Of a stretch of 5,061 nt of DNA, positions 1-4,548 are shown piece by piece. Every line of letters begins with the position of its first letter. Positions within the stretch are counted from its first letter, which is position 1. Below the pieces are notes generated by a model that searched no databases, was not told where the DNA came from, and was given only the letters and a program-made list of their open reading frames with translations. This DNA is from Desulfobacterales bacterium (GTDB lineage Bacteria; Desulfobacterota; DSM-4660; Desulfatiglandales; Desulfatiglandaceae): positions 1 to 5,061 of the forward strand of contig JAMOVZ010000457.1 of assembly GCA_027061865.1 (NCBI GenBank). Direction: 5' to 3'. Made by a program: the position numbers and the translations under genes.

Positions 1-529
1 GTTCTTTTACATAGGGGCTGAACGCAATGAACTGGGGATACTCCAAGGCCACCAATTCTTCCACATCGCTCTCTAGATTGGCAGCTTTGCTCAGGATCGA
101 TGCAAGGGTTCTTCGCTTAGGCACCTTGAAGGCACCTTTGGGCAGATGGAGGTCGCCAAGCAGGGAGTGAAGGATCTCCTCCATGTCAGAGCGGTCCATC
201 ACGGTAAAGCCATTTGAAAAGCCCAAGCGTCCCCCGTAAAGCCTCAAGACCCTGTGGGCAAGGGAGTGAAATGTCCCTCCCGAGACATTACGGCACCTGG
301 GGTCTGAAAGCATGGCTGCTCGTTCCAGCATTTCGTGGGCAGCCTTCCTGGTGAATGTCAGAAGCAGGATGGATGCGGGTTCCACCCCTTTTTCCACCAG
401 GTGAGCCACCCTGTAAATCAAGGTCCGGGTCTTGCCGCTGCCTGCCCCTGCAATAACCAATAAGGGACCATTGAGCGTGGTCACTGCCTCTAATTGTCTC
501 TGGTTCAAGACCTGTTCGTGGGCAATCAT
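1..529 (-). CDS. UvrD-family (SF1A) DNA helicase, N-terminal part
   Basis: This is an ATP-dependent 3'-5' DNA helicase of the UvrD/PcrA/Rep superfamily, acting in the cytoplasm on DNA repair or replication intermediates. Only about 176 N-terminal residues are present; the gene continues past the left edge. Visible motifs are a Q-motif-like stretch (LNQRQLEAV, residues 8-16), Walker A (AGAGSGKT, about 27-34), motif Ia (LLLTFTRKAAHEM, about 56-68) and motif Ib (GTFHSLAHRVLR, about 85-96). The following GFSNGFTVMDRSD and the later KRRTLASILSKAANLES segment suggest a UvrD paralogue rather than textbook UvrD, so no symbol is given. The ATG at 529 is preceded by an AGGGGGTG Shine-Dalgarno and lies 12 bp after the stop of the upstream membrane-protein gene, so it is probably the third gene of that operon. 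The DEAD-like Walker B and the C-terminal motifs lie outside the window. Confidence 0.93.
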   Translation of the reverse strand, partial: MIAHEQVLNQRQLEAVTTLNGPLLVIAGAGSGKTRTLIYRVAHLVEKGVEPASILLLTFTRKAAHEMLERAAMLSDPRCRNVSGGTFHSLAHRVLRLYGGRLGFSNGFTVMDRSDMEEILHSLLGDLHLPKGAFKVPKRRTLASILSKAANLESDVEELVALEYPQFIAFSPYVKE

Positions 530-541
530 GGAACACCCCCT

Positions 542-1378
542 TCAGATCTTATCAAGGGGGAAGAATTGAGATACGGCAGGATTTTTCAAGAAAAGGATAA
601 TGAGGGGTATTAAGACTGCCACCACGATCAACATAATTACCACGATTGGGATTAGGAAGGCGATGATAACCCTTGCATAGCTGGTCTCATGGATCTCTTT
701 TAGGCCGATCACCTGCACCACCAACTGCCATAGCCCTGAAATCCATCCGCCGAACAAGGGGATCACGCCAAGCAGATGGGTGGCCTGAGAGAAGCACACG
801 ACCCTGAATGTGGCCTCGAACCCATTGTTGGCTGCGCGCACCACGATGAGAAACAGGTGTAACAAGGCACTGTATACGTATAGGCTTACAAGAACAAAGA
901 TAGGAACCATTACTAAAAGGACCACAAAGATTATTGCAAGCCCGAATTGCTCCAGCAAGGAAGGGCCAAAGGAGACTATTCCCAGTGTCACCATGACCAC
1001 TTGCCAGAAAAAGCTGAACATGCTTCCCACAGATCCGACCAGAAGGCCAAATGCAAGGGGTTCGCCCTGGCCTGCTCTGTAATGAAGCCGCCCAAAGAGT
1101 TTGTCAGGGCTTAAGAGCACCTGTTTTATGGTGAGCCAAATGCCATTCCACAGCCCTATCTCAGAACGCTCTTCCCAGGGAGAAGGCCCCCGCTTAGGGG
1201 CCTCCTGCTGAGAGGCCCTGTCTTGGCGGGCATGAGCAGCAGAAGGCAATTGACCTGAAGAGAACTGAAATTTCTGCCCGCACTTGGGACATACTGCCCT
1301 TTTTGCCCCTTTTGGAATCTTTTCATGAGGGATTTCCTTAGAAAATCCGCAGTAAGGGCATGTTATCCTGATATTCAT
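542..1378 (-). CDS. zinc-ribbon plus Yip1-like membrane protein
   Basis: This 278-residue protein has two parts. Residues 1-38 form an MJ0042-type zinc ribbon with CPYC (C7, C10) and CPKC (C30, C33), spaced C-x2-C-x19-C-x2-C. Residues about 40-72 are a polar linker rich in Q, R, P and S. Residues about 75-104 are an amphipathic lead-in (WLTIKQVLLSPDKLF) typical of Yip1 domains. Hydrophobic stretches follow at about 107-134, 145-182, 198-226 and 236-264, suggesting about five membrane spans in the inner membrane. This architecture is common in Desulfobacterota, but its biochemical role is not established; Yip1 proteins in eukaryotes act in membrane trafficking. The ATG overlaps the preceding gene's stop as ATGA (1375-1378), with AAAGGG about nine bases upstream, which indicates translational coupling. 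The helicase gene follows 12 bp later. Domain calls are confident; function is unknown. Confidence 0.88.
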   Translation of the reverse strand: MNIRITCPYCGFSKEIPHEKIPKGAKRAVCPKCGQKFQFSSGQLPSAAHARQDRASQQEAPKRGPSPWEERSEIGLWNGIWLTIKQVLLSPDKLFGRLHYRAGQGEPLAFGLLVGSVGSMFSFFWQVVMVTLGIVSFGPSLLEQFGLAIIFVVLLVMVPIFVLVSLYVYSALLHLFLIVVRAANNGFEATFRVVCFSQATHLLGVIPLFGGWISGLWQLVVQVIGLKEIHETSYARVIIAFLIPIVVIMLIVVAVLIPLIILFLKNPAVSQFFPLDKI

Positions 1379-1647
1379 GACTTGGGCCCTTTCTGCTTCT
1401 CCAGAATGCGGCTAAGGGTCTTCCTCCTGGACCACCTCTTAAGTTTCCCCACAAGGCCATGCTCCTCTGCCTGAGTCAACTTTTCCATCCTGAACGAAAT
1501 ACCTTTAGCTGTATTTAGCGCCTGTTTGAGGCACTCGGTTCGTTGCTCGCATCCAAAACACTCTGGAGGCACCTCCCTGAGGCCGTCCTCCCTGAGAGGG
1601 AACACCCTGTCCAGGTCTCCAAAACATTCGCTCCTACCCAACCCCAA
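1375..1647 (-). CDS. small four-cysteine protein, WhiB-like cysteine pattern
   Basis: This 90-residue soluble protein is the first gene of the minus-strand operon. I recognise no named family with certainty. It has exactly four cysteines, at 8, 30, 33 and 39 (C-x21-C-x2-C-x5-C). A DLDRVFP element follows the first cysteine, and ECLKQAL contains the last. The C-terminal third is basic (KLKRWSRRK, about 68-76). This order resembles WhiB proteins (C, D..FFP, C-x2-C-x5-C-L..AL, basic tail), which bind a 4Fe-4S cluster and regulate transcription, but the GVWGG turn of WhiB is not evident. A Zn site is the alternative. The start is TTG, either at 1647 or at 1641. Both sit behind GAGGGGG; spacing is about 3 nt for 1647 and 9 nt for 1641, so 1641 may be the real one. 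An in-frame stop at 1669-1671 excludes a longer protein. The stop overlaps the next gene's ATG. Confidence 0.8.
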   Translation of the reverse strand: MGLGRSECFGDLDRVFPLREDGLREVPPECFGCEQRTECLKQALNTAKGISFRMEKLTQAEEHGLVGKLKRWSRRKTLSRILEKQKGPKS

Positions 1648-1678
1648 GACCCCCTCATCCTCTTGAATCTAGACTGTC

Positions 1679-1707
1679 TTTATACCCTATCCCTTCGACC
1701 AGATAAA
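1679..1707 (-). promoter_or_regulatory. possible sigma70 promoter for the four-cysteine/Yip1/helicase operon
   Basis: On the minus strand, TATAAA (1684 down to 1679) is a 5/6 match to a -10 box. A weak TTTATC lies 17 bp upstream as -35. Transcription would start near 1672, about 25 bases before the TTG at 1647. The -35 is poor, so this is tentative. Confidence 0.35.
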
Positions 1708-1717
1708 GACCAAAGTA

Positions 1718-1746
1718 TTGACAGCTTGTATAGTTAGACATATCCT
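1718..1746 (+). promoter_or_regulatory. sigma70-type promoter for the histidine phosphatase gene
   Basis: A perfect -35 hexamer TTGACA (1718-1723) is followed after exactly 17 bp by TATCCT (1741-1746), a 4/6 match that keeps the conserved first, second and last positions. The predicted transcription start (about 1752-1754) falls on or next to the ATG at 1754, so the message would have almost no leader. An imperfect dyad, TGTATAGTTAGACA (1727-1740), fills the spacer and could bind a repressor, but this is speculative. Confidence 0.6.
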
Positions 1747-1753
1747 GGCCGGC

Positions 1754-2362
1754 ATGGACCAGGAAAAAACTACCCGCTTGTACTTAATCCGCCACGGCCA
1801 AGTGAACGGCTACGAAAGCTATCCCATTTACGGCCACACCGATGTGGAGCTGACCGAGGTAGGAGTGCTCCAAATGGAAAAGGTGTCAGAAAGATTGAGA
1901 TTTGTGCCCATAGAGGCCATCTATTCCAGTGACCTGAGGCGAGCGGCACACGGCGCCCTCATAGTGGCGAGGTATCATGATGTGCCCATAAGGCATTTGG
2001 CCGAGTTAAGGGAGATGTATTTTGGCCAATGGGAGGGCGAAAGCCTGGGGCGCATACGCAAGAACTTTCCACAGGAGTTGGAGGCCCGCCAGAACGATCT
2101 GATCAATTATCGTCCGCCTGGAAATGGTGAATCCATAGGGGAGCTTGCCTCCAGGATAGAGCCCTGCCTTGAACAGATTCTTGCCAAGCACAAGGGCAAG
2201 CATATAGCGGTGGTGGCCCACGGTGGGGTAAACAGGGTCATCTTGGCCAAGGCCTTAGGCTTGAGACTGAGTGAAATCTACAGAATCCAGCAAGACTACG
2301 GCTGCCTGAATATAATAGACTATTTCGGCCAAGGATCCTTGGTGCGCCTTATGAACGGTTAA
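1754..2362 (+). CDS. histidine phosphatase (phosphoglycerate mutase-like) family protein
   Basis: This 202-residue cytoplasmic protein belongs to the histidine phosphatase superfamily, which uses a phosphohistidine intermediate. Family hallmarks are visible: LIRHGQ with the nucleophile H14 next to R13, SSDLRRA with R63 as likely phosphate ligand, REMYFGQWEG with E87 as likely general acid, NGES at about 124-127, and AHGGVNR with the second catalytic H156. The size and the GES/HGGVNR elements fit the branch that includes alpha-ribazole-phosphate phosphatase (CobC) and many uncharacterised phosphatases. No cobalamin-synthesis genes are adjacent, so the substrate is open. I place the start at ATG 1754 rather than the in-frame TTG at 1718, because 1718-1723 forms a perfect -35 box and the family motif begins only about ten residues after the ATG. 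Neither start has a Shine-Dalgarno sequence. The gene converges on the Fe-S scaffold gene. Confidence 0.93.
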   Translation: MDQEKTTRLYLIRHGQVNGYESYPIYGHTDVELTEVGVLQMEKVSERLRFVPIEAIYSSDLRRAAHGALIVARYHDVPIRHLAELREMYFGQWEGESLGRIRKNFPQELEARQNDLINYRPPGNGESIGELASRIEPCLEQILAKHKGKHIAVVAHGGVNRVILAKALGLRLSEIYRIQQDYGCLNIIDYFGQGSLVRLMNG

Positions 2363-2364
2363 CC

Positions 2365-2396
2365 GCTGCCCGGCCTTATCCTGCTGCCTCGGCCTT
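2365..2396. repeat. short imperfect direct repeat at the end of the scaffold gene
   Basis: GCTGCCCGGCCTT (2365-2377) and GCTGCCTCGGCCTT (2383-2396) are near-identical and differ by one inserted base. The repeat spans the scaffold gene's stop codon and its final alanine/glutamate codons. It could be a slippage product that reshaped the C-terminal tail, or a by-product of GC-rich Ala/Glu codons. Confidence 0.5.
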
Positions 2397-2825
2397 TTCT
2401 TTTTCAGCTCCCTTCCCTGTCTTTTCCTTGTACTCCCTTAACGCCCTCTTCAGGGTGGCAAGCGCTAATTTTGCACAATGGACCTTCTGGTCAGGGAGCT
2501 TTTCCACCACTTTGAAAAGCGACTCCAGATCTATCTTTTCTGCTTCCTCAAGATCCTTGCCCTTAGCAAGGTCGATTACAGCACATGCAGAGGCCACGGC
2601 CCCGGGACACCCAAGGACCTCCATCTTTGCATCCTTGATCTTGTCTCCCTCCAGTTTTAGAGAGATCCTCATGGTATCGCCACATGGCCCCTTGACCAGA
2701 GTGCTGTGGTCAGCATCCTCCAGCACCCCTATCTGCTCCCTGCTCAGGACATAGTCTATTGCCTTTTCAGAATAGCCTGCCTCGGCCAGCATCTCCCGCA
2801 CTTGATCTTGCTCAGACTTGCTCAT
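2376..2825 (-). CDS. NifU/IscU-type Fe-S cluster assembly scaffold protein
   Basis: This 149-residue cytoplasmic protein resembles the IscU/NifU N-terminal scaffold, on which sulfide from a cysteine desulfurase and iron are assembled into a cluster and passed to apoproteins. The three cluster cysteines are present: C48 in GPCGD, C73 in LGCPGA and C117 in VHCAKLA. The supporting aspartate D50 is also present. An extra C81 lies after GCPGAVASA. A short helical extension (about 1-25) precedes the usual fold, and a Lys/Glu/Ala-rich tail (about 132-149) follows it. The loop corresponding to LPPVK, the IscU site bound by the HscA chaperone, reads LPDQK. No desulfurase, HscA/B or NifU C-terminal domain lies nearby. 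The ATG at 2825 has a very strong AGGAGG (2834-2839) eight bases upstream. It is probably transcribed alone from a promoter at about 2906-2933. Confidence 0.92.
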   Translation of the reverse strand: MSKSEQDQVREMLAEAGYSEKAIDYVLSREQIGVLEDADHSTLVKGPCGDTMRISLKLEGDKIKDAKMEVLGCPGAVASACAVIDLAKGKDLEEAEKIDLESLFKVVEKLPDQKVHCAKLALATLKRALREYKEKTGKGAEKEKAEAAG

Positions 2826-2890
2826 TCAACGGTCCTCCTCAAATTCATTTTTCCATATCTTCCGTCATGGTTGACCCGTATTTGAAAACC

Positions 2891-2906
2891 TTGACTTTTT
2901 TGTCAA
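2891..2906. promoter_or_regulatory. TTGAC-N6-GTCAA inverted repeat, possible operator
   Basis: TTGAC (2891-2895) and GTCAA (2902-2906) form a perfect dyad around a run of six T. It abuts the candidate -10 and covers the predicted transcription start of the scaffold gene, the place where a repressor would act. Further single copies lie at 2871-2875 (TTGAC) and 2958-2962 (GTCAA). The regulator is unknown; the dyad could also fold as a weak hairpin in the leader. Confidence 0.4.
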
Positions 2907-2933
2907 TTGTAACATCAGGTTCGCCAATTACAA
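2906..2933 (-). promoter_or_regulatory. candidate sigma70 promoter of the Fe-S scaffold gene
   Basis: Read on the minus strand, TTGTAA (2933-2928, 4/6 match) and TACAAT (2911-2906, 5/6 match) are separated by 16 bp. Transcription would start near 2898, giving an untranslated leader of roughly 70 bases. A second possible -35, TTGACA (2906-2901), has no good -10 at the right distance. Confidence 0.5.
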
Positions 2934-3000
2934 CCGATCTTTTTAGACAATCCAGATGTCAAAATCAAGCTATTTCATTGGATTTTAGGGTGATACAGCA

Positions 3001-3024
3001 GAAAACGGGGACAGGCACCTGGAG
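3001..3024. repeat. REP-like motif (GGGGACAGGCACC), possibly RAYT-associated
   Basis: The stretch AAAACGGGGACAGGCACCTG contains CAGG-CA-CCTG, a small dyad. From memory, GGGGACAG(A/G)CACC motifs occur around IS200-like Y1 transposase (RAYT) genes and as dispersed copies in many bacterial genomes, Desulfobacterota among them. No transposase is in this window, so this would be an isolated copy or a relic. A single copy cannot prove a repeat family. Confidence 0.4.
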
Positions 3025-3037
3025 GGAATGATTTTTC

Positions 3038-3059
3038 CATGAATCCCGATAGATTCATG
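3038..3059. repeat. 8-bp perfect inverted repeat (CATGAATC/GATTCATG)
   Basis: Arms at 3038-3045 and 3052-3059 surround a six-base loop (CCGATA). No T-run follows on either strand, so it is not a standard terminator. It is the first of several adjacent small dyads; GCCTT/AAGGC at 3062-3077 comes next. Confidence 0.55.
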
Positions 3060-3080
3060 AGGCCTTAAGATGAAGGCATA

Positions 3081-3104
3081 AAGGAAAAGGCCATTACCGG
3101 CCCT
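3081..3104 (-). terminator. possible rho-independent terminator of the EAL-like/HDOD gene
   Basis: In the minus-strand RNA, AGGGCC pairs with GGCCTT around a six-base loop (six pairs, one G-U) and is followed by TTTTCCTT. It sits about 90 bp after the stop codon of the EAL-like/HDOD gene. The stem is short and the T-run is interrupted, so it is a weak candidate. Confidence 0.35.
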
Positions 3105-3191
3105 AAGGATGTCATGGGCCTTGCCTTCCAGACCAAACTAACATATAGAGAGGGGAGTTAGTCTTAATCCGGTAAAATTGAATTATTGGTA

Positions 3192-4403
3192 TCAAAGGCT
3201 GGCATAGCTGTCTGACCATACTACTGAATCCATATAGTATTCAGGCAGCTTGAGCTCTGAGATGCCCAAGGGCCTTGCTATCCTGGAAATTTCATCCCAC
3301 TTTCCCGCCTCATAGGCACACACCAGCTCCAAATAGGGTGAAAGTTCCCCTTGCTTTGAGATAAGGGCCTCTTTTATGGCATCTGACAGTGGCAGCTTAT
3401 TCATCAATAGCTCCATGGGGGAATCCAGTATGGCGTCTATCAAAGAAAAAAGGCCAAGGGTGAAAAGTTCTGATGTGTCCCACCTGCTGCATCCACCCTT
3501 TCCCAGCAATTCGCAAAACCTGGCCCTAATAACGGATGTCCTTATTAGTTCATCAGGCTTGTCAGAGGCCAATTTGGTCATGGTTATGAGCGACAGAAAA
3601 CGCTTGATTCCCATCTCGCCTAAAAGCACTATTGCCTGTTTTATGGATGAGACCTCCTTTAGTCTCCTAAAGTAGGCCGAATTTATATATCGAAGGAGCT
3701 TATAGGATATCGAGACATCCCTTTTTATCAATTTGTCCAGTTCCTCAAACTTGAAGTCCTCCTTGTTTACTTCTGCCATAATGCGGAGCAGATTCAACTT
3801 GGATGGGGTTACGTCCTTTTCCTTGAATATATGCGGCTTGCTGAAGAAATAGCCCTGAAAGAGATGGAATCCCATCTCAAGGGCCTCTTTGAATTCTTCA
3901 TAGGTTTCAACCTTTTCAGCCAAAAATTTGACGCGGTACCGGCCCAGTTTTTCTACATAGCTTCTGATTACATCCTTTGAGGTCGCCCTAAAATCTATCT
4001 TTATCACAGAGGAGAGCTGTATGAGGGGGGCAAGGGAGGGTTTGTAGACAAAATCGTCTAAAGCGATATCATAGCCCAGCTCTTTGATCTCCTTGCATGC
4101 ATTGACCACCTCTTTGTCAGGCTCCACGTCCTCCAGTATCTCCACTACAAGCATGTCTGATGGAAACATGGACGGAACCTTTTCCAGCAATAGTTCCCTG
4201 GTAAAATTAACAAAGGCCTTTTTGCCCCCTGTCAACTGCTGGATTCCAAAGGCCAAGAAGCTGTGGGAAAGAAGCTTGGAGGTTGCCCTGTTCCCATCTG
4301 ACTCTGAGCATTTATTGAGCAATCCATCGCGGCACAAAAGCTCGTATGCCTTGACCTTTTGTTTCTTATTGAATATGGGCTGTCTGGCGATATATACTTC
4401 CAA
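3192..4403 (-). CDS. EAL-like/HDOD domain signalling protein (YuxH family)
   Basis: This 403-residue cytoplasmic protein joins an N-terminal EAL-like domain (about 1-198) to an HDOD domain (about 199-403), the layout of the YuxH family. In the EAL part, ELL (21-23) stands in for EAL. N66, E88, D116-D117, K135, E163 (in AEKVET) and QGYFFSKP (183-190) keep most positions of the family's metal and substrate pocket. However, DDFGxG is altered to DDFVYK, so cyclic-di-GMP hydrolysis is doubtful. The HDOD part shows RDVSISYKLLRYINSA (228-243) and IKQAIVLLGEMGIKRFL (254-270). HDOD domains lack HD hydrolase metal residues and are thought to act by protein interaction. The start is TTG at 4403 with AAGGG eight bases upstream. 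No ATG or GTG precedes it before an in-frame stop at 4455-4457, and MEVYIARQPIF matches the family N-terminus. It is divergent from the radical SAM gene. Confidence 0.93.
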   Translation of the reverse strand: MEVYIARQPIFNKKQKVKAYELLCRDGLLNKCSESDGNRATSKLLSHSFLAFGIQQLTGGKKAFVNFTRELLLEKVPSMFPSDMLVVEILEDVEPDKEVVNACKEIKELGYDIALDDFVYKPSLAPLIQLSSVIKIDFRATSKDVIRSYVEKLGRYRVKFLAEKVETYEEFKEALEMGFHLFQGYFFSKPHIFKEKDVTPSKLNLLRIMAEVNKEDFKFEELDKLIKRDVSISYKLLRYINSAYFRRLKEVSSIKQAIVLLGEMGIKRFLSLITMTKLASDKPDELIRTSVIRARFCELLGKGGCSRWDTSELFTLGLFSLIDAILDSPMELLMNKLPLSDAIKEALISKQGELSPYLELVCAYEAGKWDEISRIARPLGISELKLPEYYMDSVVWSDSYASL

Positions 4404-4548
4404 TGTAACGACCCTTGGGTGTCTGGAATCCCCGCCGGGAAGACAGGCTGATGCTTATTAGGTTAAAATTGCATTTTTCAGGCCAATTCTCTTCCTTCTT
4501 TATAATCGGATTTACTTGTAAAATACTGGAGTAAAATGGAGCTAATCC
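4404..4548. promoter_or_regulatory. divergent promoter region with TATAAT and a TTTACTTGTAAA dyad
   Basis: This 145-bp gap separates two divergent TTG-start genes. On the plus strand a perfect -10 TATAAT (4501-4506) lies 43 bp before the radical SAM start, but its -35 (TTCAGG, 4477-4482, 18-bp spacer) is weak, which suggests an activator. The predicted start (about 4513) falls inside TTTAC-TT-GTAAA (4511-4522), a perfect dyad. GGAG (4538-4541) is the plus-strand ribosome site. On the minus strand, TATAAA and TAATAA are possible -10 boxes without clear -35 partners. Confidence 0.45.

Larger units (their letters stand above)
2826..3191. other. 366-bp intergenic region between scaffold and EAL-like/HDOD genes
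   Basis: No convincing gene is seen on either strand in this gap. The part next to the scaffold gene (2826-2962) carries its Shine-Dalgarno, a candidate promoter and several TTGAC/GTCAA elements. The middle (about 3001-3024) holds a GGGGACAGGCACC motif. The part next to the EAL-like/HDOD gene (3038-3164) is a string of small inverted repeats, one of which could terminate transcription of that gene. Confidence 0.7.

Noticed and set aside
288..536. 82-residue open frame on the minus strand starting at GTG 536
   Set aside because: It is a different frame over the start of the UvrD-family helicase. The frame from ATG 529 carries Walker A and motifs Ia and Ib and runs through to the window edge.
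810..1082. 90-residue plus-strand open frame
   Set aside because: It is antisense to the Yip1-like gene, with Thr/Lys/Arg-rich low-complexity composition typical of a shadow frame.
1543..1737. 64-residue plus-strand open frame
   Set aside because: It is antisense to the four-cysteine gene and runs across both divergent promoters, with no ribosome site or recognisable motif.
1718..1753. TTG at 1718 as the start of the histidine phosphatase
   Set aside because: TTGACA at this position is a perfect -35 box with a -10 at 17 bp. There is no ribosome site, and the twelve extra residues match nothing in the family.
2759..3031. 90-residue plus-strand open frame entering the 366-bp gap
   Set aside because: It begins antisense inside the scaffold gene, runs across that gene's ribosome site and promoter, and has no family features.
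3137..3162. ACTAAC/GTTAGT dyad as the terminator of the EAL-like/HDOD gene
   Set aside because: The loop is 14 bases and no T-run follows on the minus strand. The 3081-3104 hairpin is the better, though still weak, candidate.
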